The notes: generated by a model not told the origin, from the letters alone. Counted from the stretch's first letter, positions 1-8,503 are shown. The stretch: DNA of 64,000 bases from Streptomyces sp. CG 926 (GCF_003148825.1 NZ_QGGZ01000007.1:62001-126000), one strand, 5' to 3'. A program made the numbers and translations.

Positions 1-34
1 CCTCGCCCAGTTCTTCGACGATTCCGGTGAACAC
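1..34 (-). CDS. ribE: riboflavin synthase alpha chain, N-terminal tip only (cut by window edge)
   Basis: Only the first eleven codons lie in the window. They read GTG then F-T-G-I-V-E-E-L-G-E, the very conserved start of riboflavin synthase, which dismutates two 6,7-dimethyl-8-ribityllumazine molecules in the last step of riboflavin synthesis. The GTG follows the TGA of ribD with no base between (TGAGTG), so translation is probably coupled and both genes sit behind the same FMN riboswitch. The identification rests on this short motif plus the classic rib gene order. The rest of the gene is outside the window. Confidence 0.85.
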   Translation of the reverse strand, partial: MFTGIVEELGE

Positions 35-1165
35 TCAGTGCTCCTTGGTGGCGGTGGTGGCGGTGACGGGGACGGGGACTGCGGTGATGCGGAGATCGGG
101 GCCGATGCGGACGGCCTCGGTGATGTCGAGGCGCAGCGCGGCGGAGATGTTCTTGATCCCGGCGTCGGCGAGGGCCGCGGGGCCGGCGCCGAGCAGCGCG
201 GGGGCGAGGTAGCCGATGACGCGGTCGACGGCGCCGGCCTCCAGGAAGGCGCCGGCCAGCGTGGGCCCGCCCTCCAGCAGGACGGAGCGGACGCCGCGCC
301 GGAAGAGGGGGGTGAGCAGGTCGTGGACGCCGACGCGGCCGTCGTGCAGGGGCAGCCGGAGCAGTTCGACGCCGGGCAGGTGCCGGGTGTCGGCGTCCTC
401 TCCTACGACGAGCAGCGTGGGCGCGGCGTCGTCGAGGACGCGGGCGGTCGGCCGGAGCGCGGCGCGGGTGTCGAGGGCGATGCGCAGCGGCTGGGTGGCG
501 CCTTCGACGCCTCGGACGGCGAGGTGCGGGTCGTCGGCGCGCAGGGTGCCGCCGCCGACGAGGACGGCGTCGCTCTCGGCGCGCAGCCGGTGGACGTCGG
601 CCCGGGACTCGGCGGAGCTGATCCAGCGACTGCTGCCGTCCGCGGCGGCGCTGCGACCGTCGAGGGTGGCGGCGTACTTCCAGGTGACGTGGGGCCGGCC
701 CAGGCGTACGGAGGTCAGCCAGGCGGCGTTGCCCGCCTCGGCCTCGTCCGCGAGGAGGCCGGCCGTGGTGTCGATCCCGGCCGCGCGCAGGGTGGTGGCG
801 CCGCCGCCGGCCTGCGGGTTCGGGTCGGAGACGGCATAGACCACGCGGGTGATCCCGGCGGCTACGAGGGCCTGGGCGCAGGGCCCGGTACGGCCGGTGT
901 GGTTGCAGGGTTCGAGGGTGACGTAGGCGGTGCCGCCGCGGGCGGCCGCTCCTGCCGCGCGCAGGGCGTGGACCTCGGCGTGCGGGCCGCCGGCGCGCTC
1001 GTGCAGACCTTCGCCGACGATCGCGCCCGTGGCGTCGGTGATGACGCAGCCGACGACCGGGTTGGGGCTGGTGGAGCCGAGTTTGCGGGCGGCGAGCTCG
1101 ATGGCTCGGCGCATGGCACGGGTGTCCGCGTCGGGTGCTGCTGCGTGCGCGGCGTGTGTCGCCAC
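35..1165 (-). CDS. ribD: bifunctional riboflavin deaminase/reductase RibD
   Basis: The enzyme deaminates and then reduces the pyrimidine intermediate formed from GTP in riboflavin synthesis (cytosolic). The N-terminal half is a zinc deaminase domain with HAEVHAL followed by the PCNHTGRTGPC zinc-cysteine motif. The C-terminal half is the RibD reductase domain (SADGSSRWISS, LLEGGPTLAGAFLEAG). The chosen start is the GTG at 1165, because AGGAGG stands just upstream at the right distance; the ATG 18 bases earlier would contain that ribosome site. The protein is about 376 residues, normal for the family. It directly precedes ribE and lies 170 bases behind an FMN riboswitch, so it should be repressed when FMN is plentiful. 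Confidence 0.95.
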   Translation of the reverse strand: MATHAAHAAAPDADTRAMRRAIELAARKLGSTSPNPVVGCVITDATGAIVGEGLHERAGGPHAEVHALRAAGAAARGGTAYVTLEPCNHTGRTGPCAQALVAAGITRVVYAVSDPNPQAGGGATTLRAAGIDTTAGLLADEAEAGNAAWLTSVRLGRPHVTWKYAATLDGRSAAADGSSRWISSAESRADVHRLRAESDAVLVGGGTLRADDPHLAVRGVEGATQPLRIALDTRAALRPTARVLDDAAPTLLVVGEDADTRHLPGVELLRLPLHDGRVGVHDLLTPLFRRGVRSVLLEGGPTLAGAFLEAGAVDRVIGYLAPALLGAGPAALADAGIKNISAALRLDITEAVRIGPDLRITAVPVPVTATTATKEH

Positions 1166-1334
1166 CGGGTCCTCCTGCCTCATCGGGCACGGACTCCGGG
1201 GCCTGTCGGGATACGACAGATGAAGCGGTACAGCGCACAGGGGACGCCGAGGCCGGAAAAACGGTTCGACCGGGCACATCCGCAGGGGTGTGCCGACGAA
1301 CCGCCGACGGCGGCGTACCGGTGACTGGCCCGCC

Positions 1335-1461
1335 GCGCACTGCCTCCCATCCGGACTTTAACCGTCGGTCCAGGAATCTCACCTGGTCAACCGGCCGCTG
1401 GCTGCGGACGGGTCGCGGACTATAACCGCCGGTTCGGAATTACACCGACCCCGGAGTGCGC
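1335..1461 (-). promoter_or_regulatory. FMN riboswitch (RFN element)
   Basis: Read on the minus strand the segment carries the conserved RFN blocks in order: a GGGGTCGGTG-AATTCC block, ACCGGCGGTTATAGTCCGCGA, GGTGAGATTCCTGGACCGACGG and TTAAAGTCCGGATGGGAGGCA (each given here in part). The closing stem GCGCACT/AGTGCGC pairs 1455-1461 with 1335-1341. It lies in the leader of ribD-ribE and should switch expression off when FMN binds. About 170 bases of leader follow before the ribD start, leaving room for an expression platform; I did not identify that platform with certainty. Confidence 0.95.
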
Positions 1462-1578
1462 TGCTACTGGTACTCCAGCCAGTTTGCCACGGGTGATCGG
1501 ATGCCATGCGGGTGATGTGGTGTGGCCTGGCTCACAGGGGATCGGTACCGGGGTGGACTTTGTCAAGTCGAGCGGGGT

Positions 1579-1620
1579 TGGTCCAGACCTATTGACCCGG
1601 GTGGTCTAGTCCTCTTAACG
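1579..1620 (+). promoter_or_regulatory. chitinase promoter with two 12-bp direct repeats
   Basis: TGGTCCAGACCT (1579-1590) and TGGTCTAGTCCT (1602-1613) form an imperfect direct repeat with 23 bp between start points. Between them is TTGACC (1592-1597), a good -35, with TTAACG 17 bp later as a possible -10. Such repeats flanking the -35 are the known hallmark of Streptomyces chitinase promoters. Their cores also resemble the DasR site (TGGTCTAGACC), so induction by chitin oligomers and control by DasR are likely. The promoter assignment is inference from sequence. Confidence 0.75.
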
Positions 1621-1750
1621 TTCCCTTCATCTTCCCGGGAACAGCCCGTCAGATGTGCGCACGTCACGGGCCAACACGCATGTGCACCAACCCTGTTGCT
1701 TCACGTTGTGTCCATTTGTGTCCTGCATCCTCCCCTCCCCAGGAGGCACA

Positions 1751-4138
1751 ATGCTGTCCCCCACACGTACGAGAGCACTGCTCCTGGCATCCGGCGCCGC
1801 AATCGCCGGACTCCTGGTGGGCGGGCTCTCGGCGGGCGTCTCGCACGCGGCCGACCACGAGGGCTGTCGCCCCGACGGGCTGTACAAGACCGCCGGCGTC
1901 GACGTCCCGTACTGCTCGGTCTACGACACCGAAGGCCGCGAGAAGATGGGCGCCGACCACCAGCGCCGCGTCATCGGATATTTCACGGGCTGGCGCACCG
2001 GCAAGGACGGCACCCCCGCCTACCTCGCCAACAACATCCCGTGGTCCAAGGTCACCCACCTGAACTACGCCTTCGCCCACGTGGGCGCCGACAACAAGAT
2101 CTCCGTCGGCTCGGACGGCGTGAACAACGCCGCCACCGGGATGACCTGGCCCGGCGTCGCCGGCGCCGAGATGGACCCGGCCCTCCCCTACAAGGGCCAC
2201 TTCAACCAGCTGACGAAGTTCAAGAAGCAGTACCCGAACGTCAAGACGCTGATCTCGGTCGGCGGCTGGGCGGAGACCGGCGGCTACTTCGGCGACGACG
2301 GCAACCGGGTCGCCTCCGGCGGCTTCTACTCGATGGCCACGAACGCCGACGGCTCGGTCAACCAGGCCGGCATCGACACCTTCGCCGACTCCTCCGTCGA
2401 GTTCGTCCGGAAGTACGGGTTCAACGGCGTCGACATCGACTACGAATACCCGACCACCATGAAGGACGCCGGCAACCCGCTCGACTGGCAGTTGGCCAAC
2501 GCCCGCCGCCCCGGCCTCGTCCAGGGCTACGCCGCCCTGATGAAGTCCCTGCGCGAGAAGCTCGACCGCGCGGGCGCCGCCGACGGCAAGCACTACCTGC
2601 TCTCCGTCGCCGCCCCCTCCTCCGGCTACCTGCTGCGCGGCATGGAGACGTTCCAGGTCCAGAAGTACCTGGACTACGTCAACATCATGTCCTACGACCT
2701 GCACGGCGCCTGGAACGAGTACGTCGGCCCCAACGCCTCGCTCTTCGACGACGGCAAGGACGGCGAACTCGCCGCCGCCGGCGTCTACTCCACCTCCCAG
2801 TACGGCGGCGTCGGCTACCTCAACACCGACTGGGCCTACCACTACTTCCGCGGCTCGATGCCGGGCGGCCGGATCAACATCGGCCTGCCCTACTACACCC
2901 GCGGCTTCAAGAACGTCCAGGGCGGTACCGACGGCCTGTGGGGCAAGGCCCCCGCGACCACCTGCCCGGCCGGCGCGGGCCTGACCAAGTGCGGCGACGG
3001 CGCGGTCGGCATCGACAACCTGTGGCACGACAAGGACACCAACGGGGTGGAGTCCCCGGCGGGCTCCAACCCGATGTGGCACGCCAAGAACCTGGAGAAG
3101 GGCGTCGTCGGCGACTACGTCACCAAGTACGGCTTCCCGGCGAACACCACCCTGACCGGCACCTACGTCCGCAAGTACGACTCCACCCTGGTGGCGCCGT
3201 GGCTGTGGAACTCGCAGAAGAAGGTCTTCCTCTCCACCGAGGACGAGCAGTCGGTGGCCGCCAAGGCCGACTACGTGGTGAACAAGGGCATCGGCGGCAC
3301 CATGGTCTGGGAGCTCGCGGGCGACTACGCGTACAACGCCGCCAAGGGCCAGTACGAGGTGGGCGACACGCTCACCGACACGATGTACCAGAAGTTCAAG
3401 TCGGCCTCGCCCTACGGTGCGAAGAAGGCGGGCGCCACCGCCCTGCCCACCCAGGCCGTGGACATCAAGACCGAGTTCACCGAGTTCAAGCTGGGCGACT
3501 CCAACTACCCGCTCACCCCCAAGCTGAAGATCACCAACAACACGAACGCCACACTGCCCGGCGGCACCGAGTTCCGGTTCGACTACGGCACCTCGGCCCC
3601 GAACAACGCCTCCGACCAGTCCGGCTTCGGGACGACCGTGATCAGCAGCGGCCACACCGGCAACAACGTCGGCGGCCTGAAGGGCGACTTCCAGCGGGTC
3701 TCCCTGAAGCTCCCGGCCTGGCAGACCCTGGCCCCCGGCGCCTCCGTCGACCTGGCGTTCAACTACTACCTGCCGGTGTCCACCCCCTCCAACTGGACGG
3801 TGACCATCTCCGGCACCACCTACGCCCTCGCCGGCGACCTGGCCCGCGGCACGACCCTGGTCCAGCCCGGCGGCGGCACCCAGCCCCCGACCACACCCCC
3901 GACCACACCCCCCACCACTCCCCCGACCACCCCGCCGACCACTCCCCCCACGACCCCGCCGACCACGCCGCCGGGCGGGACCTGCACCAACCCGGCGTAC
4001 GTGGCGGGCACCGTCTACAACAGCGGCAACGTCGTCTCCCACAAGGGCCGCAACTGGAAGGCCCAGTGGTGGACGCAGAACGAGGAGCCCGGCACCACCG
4101 GTGACTGGGGCGTCTGGAAGGACCAGGGCGCCTGCTGA
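1751..4138 (+). CDS. secreted GH18 chitinase with C-terminal chitin-binding module
   Basis: This is an extracellular endochitinase of 795 residues. The start is fixed by AGGAGG five bases upstream. Residues 1-33 form a Sec signal peptide (LLLASGAAIAGLL core, SHA-A cleavage). The GH18 barrel follows, with the catalytic motif NGVDIDYE and the acid/base Glu near residue 232, and typical SVGGW and MSYDLHGAW motifs. Next comes a beta-sandwich-like module (about 575-705) that I cannot assign to a family, a Pro/Thr linker (about 710-740) and a CBM5/12-type domain rich in Trp (WKAQWWTQNEEPG). The gene stands alone between its own promoter repeats and a hairpin at 4168. It should be chitin-inducible and glucose-repressed. 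Confidence 0.93.
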   Translation: MLSPTRTRALLLASGAAIAGLLVGGLSAGVSHAADHEGCRPDGLYKTAGVDVPYCSVYDTEGREKMGADHQRRVIGYFTGWRTGKDGTPAYLANNIPWSKVTHLNYAFAHVGADNKISVGSDGVNNAATGMTWPGVAGAEMDPALPYKGHFNQLTKFKKQYPNVKTLISVGGWAETGGYFGDDGNRVASGGFYSMATNADGSVNQAGIDTFADSSVEFVRKYGFNGVDIDYEYPTTMKDAGNPLDWQLANARRPGLVQGYAALMKSLREKLDRAGAADGKHYLLSVAAPSSGYLLRGMETFQVQKYLDYVNIMSYDLHGAWNEYVGPNASLFDDGKDGELAAAGVYSTSQYGGVGYLNTDWAYHYFRGSMPGGRINIGLPYYTRGFKNVQGGTDGLWGKAPATTCPAGAGLTKCGDGAVGIDNLWHDKDTNGVESPAGSNPMWHAKNLEKGVVGDYVTKYGFPANTTLTGTYVRKYDSTLVAPWLWNSQKKVFLSTEDEQSVAAKADYVVNKGIGGTMVWELAGDYAYNAAKGQYEVGDTLTDTMYQKFKSASPYGAKKAGATALPTQAVDIKTEFTEFKLGDSNYPLTPKLKITNNTNATLPGGTEFRFDYGTSAPNNASDQSGFGTTVISSGHTGNNVGGLKGDFQRVSLKLPAWQTLAPGASVDLAFNYYLPVSTPSNWTVTISGTTYALAGDLARGTTLVQPGGGTQPPTTPPTTPPTTPPTTPPTTPPTTPPTTPPGGTCTNPAYVAGTVYNSGNVVSHKGRNWKAQWWTQNEEPGTTGDWGVWKDQGAC
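3885..3972 (+). repeat. in-frame Pro/Thr linker repeat inside the chitinase
   Basis: A low-complexity run of CCSACCACN-type units encodes repeated PPTT between the beta-sandwich module and the CBM5/12 domain. It is a flexible linker between domains, and such runs change length easily between strains by slippage. Confidence 0.7.
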
Positions 4139-4167
4139 CCCCGGCACCCTGATCCGTGGGTGAACGT

Positions 4168-4201
4168 GAGGACCCGGTGGCCCGGCGGCCACCGGGTCCT
4201 C
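4168..4201 (+). terminator. hairpin terminator after the chitinase gene
   Basis: A perfect 15-bp stem (GAGGACCCGGTGGCC with its complement at 4187-4201) closes a 4-base loop 29 bases after the chitinase stop. There is no U-tract, as is usual in Streptomyces. Confidence 0.85.
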
Positions 4202-4239
4202 GCACGTTCCGCGCGCGCCCGGCCTCGTACGCTGCTGCG

Positions 4240-5142
4240 GTGATCACACACCGCACCGCGTCCGACGCGGACTTCGAGGAAAACCGTCCCCGGATGTTCG
4301 GCATCGCCTACCGCATGCTCGGCTCCGCGGCGGAGGCCGAGGACACCGTGCAGGACGCGTACCTGCGCTGGGCGTCCGCGGACCGCGAGGAGATCGAACA
4401 CCCCGGCGCCTGGCTCGCCAAGGTCGTCACGAACCTGTGCCTCAACACCCTCACCTCGGCGCGGGTACGACGTGAGGCGTACGTCGGGCCCTGGCTCCCG
4501 GAGCCCGTCCTGACCGGGGACGGCGCGCTCGGCCCGTTGGAGTCCGCGGAGCAGCGGGACACCGTGTCCATGGCCCTGTTGGTGCTGCTGGAGCAGCTCA
4601 CCCCGGTCGAGCGGGCCGTCTACGTCCTGCGCGAGGCCTTCGCCTACAGCCACCGGGAGATCGCCGAAGTACTGGACCTCACCGAGGCGAACTGCCGACA
4701 GCTCTACCGGCGGGCGGCGGGCAAGGTGGCCGCGGACCGGGCGGCCGGCGCGCGGGAGCGGCGCTCCGCACCGGACCCCGAACGGTGGCGGAGCCTCGTG
4801 GAGACCTTCATGACGGCGGCGCGCGGTGGGGACCTGGCCCGGCTGGAAGGGCTGCTGACGGCCGACGTCCGGTTCGTGTCGGACGGCGGCGGCGTGGTCA
4901 GCGCGGCGCTGCGGCCGATCCTGGGCCGGGAGAAGGTCGCCCGCTTCGCGATCGGGGTGCTCAAGAAGTTCGCCGGGGACCTCCCGGTCGGCGTCGCGGA
5001 GATCAACGGGGTACCGGCGCTGCTCTTCGGCGACACGGCCGTTCTTCTGGTGGAATTCGAGAACGGGCTGGTCAGCGAGGTCAGCACGGTACTCAACCCG
5101 GAGAAGCTGGAATTCCTCCAGCGGCAGCTGTCACATTCCTGA
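4240..5142 (+). CDS. ECF41-family sigma factor (SigJ-type) with C-terminal SnoaL-like domain
   Basis: This is an extracytoplasmic-function sigma factor of 300 residues. Region 2 lies at about 10-75 (FGIAYRMLGSAAEAED). The linker carries WLPEP at 85-89 and region 4 lies at about 110-160 (LLEQLTPVERAVYVLREAF). A SnoaL/NTF2-like C-terminal domain follows, with the DGGG motif at about 215-218. WLPEP and DGGG together define ECF41, in which the C-terminal domain modulates activity in place of an anti-sigma factor. I chose the GTG at 4240 because longer starts run into the upstream terminator hairpin. An ECF41-like promoter lies in its last codons, before the next gene. Confidence 0.9.
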   Translation: MITHRTASDADFEENRPRMFGIAYRMLGSAAEAEDTVQDAYLRWASADREEIEHPGAWLAKVVTNLCLNTLTSARVRREAYVGPWLPEPVLTGDGALGPLESAEQRDTVSMALLVLLEQLTPVERAVYVLREAFAYSHREIAEVLDLTEANCRQLYRRAAGKVAADRAAGARERRSAPDPERWRSLVETFMTAARGGDLARLEGLLTADVRFVSDGGGVVSAALRPILGREKVARFAIGVLKKFAGDLPVGVAEINGVPALLFGDTAVLLVEFENGLVSEVSTVLNPEKLEFLQRQLSHS

Positions 5143-5155
5143 GGGCCGTCCGGTC
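5129..5155 (+). promoter_or_regulatory. putative ECF41-dependent promoter
   Basis: TGTCACA (5129-5135) matches the published ECF41 -35 element exactly. It is followed after 16 bases by GGTC (5152-5155), one base from the CGTC -10 consensus. It overlaps the last codons of the sigma gene and points at the oxidoreductase start at 5197, the expected type of ECF41 target. Confidence 0.6.
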
Positions 5156-5196
5156 TCCGCTGCCGGAAGACCCACATCGACGAAAAGGCGGACCTC

Positions 5197-5961
5197 ATGA
5201 GCACCATCCTGGTCACCGGCGGCACCGGCACACTCGGCGTACTGGTCGTGGACCGGCTCCGCGAGGCGGGACACGAGGTCCGCGCACTGGCCCGGCACGC
5301 CCCGGAGTACCCGGTCGACCTCTCGGACGGCAGCGGGCTGGACGCGGCGACGGCGGGCGCGGAGGTGATCGTGCACTGCGCGAGCGACACGCGCGGCGGG
5401 GGCAAGGACGACGAGAGCGCCACCCGGCACCTCATCGACGCGGCCCGGCGGGCCGGGACCGTCACCAACATCGTCTACATCTCGATCGTCGGGGTGGACG
5501 TGGTCCCGCTCGGCTACTACCGGACGAAGCTGCGGGTCGAACGGCTGCTGGAGGCGTCGGGGCTGGGCCTGACCGTCCTGCGCACCACGCAGTTCCACGA
5601 CCTGGTGGCGCAGCTGGTGGAGACGGCGGCGAAGCTGCCGCTCGTCGCGCCGGTGCCGGGCGGGGTACGGGTCCAGCCGATCGCCGTCGGCGAGGTCGCG
5701 GACCGCCTGGCGGAACTGGCGGTCCCGACCCCGTCGGGCCGGGTCACGGACATGGGCGGCCCGGAGACCCACACCCTGGCGGACCTGGCCCGCACCTACC
5801 TGACCGCGACGGGCCGCAAGCGCCCGGTGCTCCCGATCCCCCTGGCGGGCAAGACCTACGCGGCCTTCAAGCGCGGCGGCCACCTGGCCCCGTCCCACGC
5901 GGTGGGCCGCGGAACGTTCGCGCAGTTCGCGGCAGAGGTGGCGGCGGGGCGGGGTCGGTAG
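5197..5961 (+). CDS. NAD(P)-binding NmrA/epimerase-like oxidoreductase, partner of the ECF41 factor
   Basis: This is an atypical short-chain dehydrogenase of 254 residues. The N-terminus has the nucleotide-binding motif VTGGTGTLG followed by a beta-alpha-beta unit, and the fold continues like NmrA/NAD-dependent epimerases (HCASDTRGGGKDD, TNIVYISIVGVD, VLRTTQFHDL). ECF41 factors are usually next to a carboxymuconolactone decarboxylase, oxidoreductase or epimerase gene, and this fits that rule. The substrate is not known. The start is preceded by a weak AAGG site, and the gene sits 54 bases after the sigma gene under the putative ECF41 promoter. Confidence 0.85.
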   Translation: MSTILVTGGTGTLGVLVVDRLREAGHEVRALARHAPEYPVDLSDGSGLDAATAGAEVIVHCASDTRGGGKDDESATRHLIDAARRAGTVTNIVYISIVGVDVVPLGYYRTKLRVERLLEASGLGLTVLRTTQFHDLVAQLVETAAKLPLVAPVPGGVRVQPIAVGEVADRLAELAVPTPSGRVTDMGGPETHTLADLARTYLTATGRKRPVLPIPLAGKTYAAFKRGGHLAPSHAVGRGTFAQFAAEVAAGRGR

Positions 5962-5998
5962 CGGCGGGACTTCGGGCGGGCCTTCGGGCGGGTGGGGT

Positions 5999-7156
5999 CT
6001 ATCCCCCGAACAGCACCGCCTGCGCGGCCTCGCGTGCCGCCAGTTCGGCTCCTGCCAGGACCGCCGGGTCGCCCAGGGTCGTGGCGCGGATCTCCGTCGG
6101 GACCGGGGTCAGTTCCGCCACCCGGTGGGCGACCCGGGCGGCCAGGGCCGGGCCGCCCGCGCGGCCCAGTTCGCCCGCCAGGACCACGCAGCCCGGGTCC
6201 AGGATCGCCGCGGCCGCCGCCGCGCCCAGCGCGAGGCGTTCGGCCAGGGCTTCGAGGAAGGGCTCCCCCGCGGCTCCCGCCACGGCCTCCTCCACCGGGC
6301 CCGCGAAGCCGTGCGCGCGTGCCAGCGCGGTCACGGCTTCGCGGCCGACCAGGGCGTGGAATCCGCCCGCGCAGTCCTCGGCCGACGGCAGGCCGGTGGT
6401 ACCCGGTACCGGGAGGAAGCCGATCTCGCCCGCCCCGCCGGAGGCGCCCCGGCGCAGTCGGCCGTCCAGGACCACGGCCGCGCCCACGCCCGCGCCGAGC
6501 CACAGCAGGACGAAGGAGTCCAGGTCGCGGGCCACGCCCAGGCGCTGCTCGGCGAGGGCCGCCAGGTTGGTCTCGTTCTCGACGACGACCACGGCGGGCA
6601 GGCTCCGCTGCAGGGCGGTGACCAGGTCCCGGTGCCAGGCGGGGAGGCCGCTGGTGTCGCGGAGTTCGCCGGTGGCCGGGGCGACGAGGCCCGGAGCGCC
6701 CATGACGACGGTGTGCAGCTCGCTCGCACCGGCTTCGCGCGCGGTGCGCAGCAGCGCGGCCACCGCGTCCTCGGGGGCGCCGACGGGCAGGGCTGCTTCG
6801 GCGAGGGGGCGGCCGAGGAGGTCGGTGACGACGGCGGTGACCCGGTCGGTGCGTACGTCGAGGGCGGCCAGGTGGGCGCGGTCCGCGACGATCCCGTACA
6901 GCTTGGCGTTGGGGCCGCGGCGCTGTTCGCCGGATTCCCCGGCGACCTCGATGAGCCCGGCTTCGGTGAGCCGCTCGACGAGGTCGGCGACCGAGGGGCG
7001 GGAGAGGCCGGTCATGGTCTTGAGCTGGGTGGCCGTCAGCGGCCCGGATTCCTGGAGGAGTTGCAGGGCGAGGCGGTCGTTGATGGCCCGGGCCGTGCTG
7101 GGCGAGGCGGGGGCCGGTACCTGGGTGCTGGTGGGGGCAGGAGTCACGGCGCCCAT
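5999..7156 (-). CDS. ROK-family transcriptional repressor
   Basis: This protein of 385 residues has an N-terminal winged helix-turn-helix (about 28-75: LTATQLKTMTGLSRPSVADLV) followed by a ROK sugar-kinase-like domain. Such proteins usually repress a sugar or transport gene and release DNA on binding a sugar. The zinc motif CxCGxxGCxE expected in the ROK domain is not visible: the matching stretch reads GFLPVPGTTGLPSAEDC, with a single Cys. This argues for an altered or zinc-free sensor. It is divergent from the MFS gene at 7212, with a perfect palindrome between the two starts. The GTG inside the first codons could also be the start. Confidence 0.88.
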   Translation of the reverse strand: MGAVTPAPTSTQVPAPASPSTARAINDRLALQLLQESGPLTATQLKTMTGLSRPSVADLVERLTEAGLIEVAGESGEQRRGPNAKLYGIVADRAHLAALDVRTDRVTAVVTDLLGRPLAEAALPVGAPEDAVAALLRTAREAGASELHTVVMGAPGLVAPATGELRDTSGLPAWHRDLVTALQRSLPAVVVVENETNLAALAEQRLGVARDLDSFVLLWLGAGVGAAVVLDGRLRRGASGGAGEIGFLPVPGTTGLPSAEDCAGGFHALVGREAVTALARAHGFAGPVEEAVAGAAGEPFLEALAERLALGAAAAAAILDPGCVVLAGELGRAGGPALAARVAHRVAELTPVPTEIRATTLGDPAVLAGAELAAREAAQAVLFGG

Positions 7157-7178
7157 CCTAGGGAGTCGGGCCCGTTAT

Positions 7179-7201
7179 CTATCAGGCAGGGTCCCTGATA
7201 G
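7179..7201. promoter_or_regulatory. palindromic operator between the ROK gene and the MFS gene
   Basis: CTATCAGG-N7-CCTGATAG is a perfect 8+8 bp inverted repeat. It lies 22 bases before the ROK start and 10 bases before the MFS start, where a bound repressor would block both promoters. Its symmetry and spacing fit a winged-helix dimer, so it is the likely site of the ROK protein. Confidence 0.7.
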
Positions 7202-7211
7202 TTTAATCCTC

Positions 7212-8459
7212 ATGACCGGGGACACCGACCTCAGCCCGGCGCGCCTGCGCCATGCCCGCTACGCCATCGCCGCCGTCTTCTGCACCCACGGCGCCGTCAC
7301 CGGCTCGTTCGCCACGCGCATCCCCTGGATCCAGGAGCACGCCCAGCTCAGCGCCGGCACGCTGGGCCTGGCCCTCGCCGCGCCGGCCGTGGGCGCGGCC
7401 CTCGCGATGCCGCTGGCGGGTCGGGTCAACCACCGGCTCGGCGCCCGGACCGCGCTGCGGGTGCTGCTCTCGCTGTGGACCCTCTCGCTGATCCTGCCGA
7501 GCCTCGCGCCGAACCTGCCCACCCTCTGCTTCGTGCTCTTCGTCTACGGCGCCACCGCCGGCATGTCGGACGTGGCGATGAACGCACTGGGCGTGGAGAC
7601 GGAGAACCGGCTGGGCCGCTCGATCATGTCCTCCCTGCACGGCATGTGGAGCGTGGGCGCCCTGGTCGGTTCGGCCGCGGGTACCGTCGCCGCACACACC
7701 GGGGCCGACGCCCGGCTGCACCACCTTCTCGCCGCACTGGTCCTCACGGCGTTCGGACTGCTCGCCGTACAAGGGGTGCTGGACCTGAGGGCCGACCAGG
7801 AGGAGGCGCCGCCGCCGCATTTCGCGCTGCCGCCGAAGTCGGCGTTGCTGATCGGTGCCGTCGGGTTCTGCGCGGTCTTCGCCGAGGGCGCGAGCCTGGA
7901 CTGGTCGGCGGTCTACCTGCGGGACGTCCTGCACACGGACGCCGGTCTGGCGGCGGCCTCCACCACCGCCTTCGCGCTGACGATGGCCGTGGCCCGGCTG
8001 GTCGGCGACCGGGTGGTGGACCGGTTCGGGGCGGTACGCACGGTCCGGGCGGGCGGGGTGGTGGCCACCCTGGGCGGGCTGCTCGTGGTCGGGGTCCGGC
8101 ATCCGGCGGGTGCGCTGGCCGGGTTCGGGCTGATCGGGCTGGGGATCGCGGTGGTGGTCCCGCTGGCCTTCGCGGCGGCGGGACGCAGCGGCCCGGCCCC
8201 GGCGCAGGCCATCGCCGGCGTCGCGACGATCACGTACACCTCGGGGCTGATCGCGCCGTCGGCGATCGGCGCGGTGGCGGACGCGACCTCGCTGGTGGTG
8301 TCCTTCGGGCTGGTCACCCTGCTGGCGTTCGCGCTGATCGTGGGTGCCGCGGTACTGCGCACGGGGACACCGGTGGGGCAGGCTGGGGACGATCTCGGCG
8401 GGGAGACGGTGAAGGCCGGCTCCCCCGACCTCGACGAACCAGCCCAAAACCGGCCGTAA
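7212..8459 (+). CDS. MFS transporter, probably controlled by the adjacent ROK repressor
   Basis: This is a major facilitator superfamily membrane protein of 415 residues with about 12 hydrophobic segments. The first loop has the GRVNHRLGART motif of MFS carriers. A second related motif, GDRVVDRFGAVRTVR, lies between segments 8 and 9. It resembles sugar/drug exporters of the YbjJ kind, but the substrate is unknown. No ribosome site precedes the ATG and the palindromic operator ends only 10 bases upstream, so the message may be leaderless. Repression by the divergent ROK protein suggests a sugar or sugar derivative as cargo or inducer. Confidence 0.85.
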   Translation: MTGDTDLSPARLRHARYAIAAVFCTHGAVTGSFATRIPWIQEHAQLSAGTLGLALAAPAVGAALAMPLAGRVNHRLGARTALRVLLSLWTLSLILPSLAPNLPTLCFVLFVYGATAGMSDVAMNALGVETENRLGRSIMSSLHGMWSVGALVGSAAGTVAAHTGADARLHHLLAALVLTAFGLLAVQGVLDLRADQEEAPPPHFALPPKSALLIGAVGFCAVFAEGASLDWSAVYLRDVLHTDAGLAAASTTAFALTMAVARLVGDRVVDRFGAVRTVRAGGVVATLGGLLVVGVRHPAGALAGFGLIGLGIAVVVPLAFAAAGRSGPAPAQAIAGVATITYTSGLIAPSAIGAVADATSLVVSFGLVTLLAFALIVGAAVLRTGTPVGQAGDDLGGETVKAGSPDLDEPAQNRP

Positions 8460-8469
8460 TATGTCGATC

Positions 8470-8503
8470 GGCCGCAGTGGCACGTACCCCGTGCGCTGCG
8501 GCC
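8470..8503 (+). terminator. hairpin terminator after the MFS gene
   Basis: GGCCGCAG pairs with CTGCGGCC, and inside it GCACG pairs with CGTGC around a 5-base loop. The hairpin begins 11 bases after the MFS stop and precedes the permease start by 52 bases, so it probably ends MFS transcription. Confidence 0.75.

Noticed and set aside
3885..3972. Possible CRISPR or regulatory tandem repeat
   Set aside because: It is in frame and encodes the Pro/Thr linker between chitinase domains; there are no spacers.
1664..4192. Minus-strand open frame opposite the chitinase
   Set aside because: The plus strand has signal peptide, GH18 motif and AGGAGG; the antisense frame is Gly/Val-rich filler.
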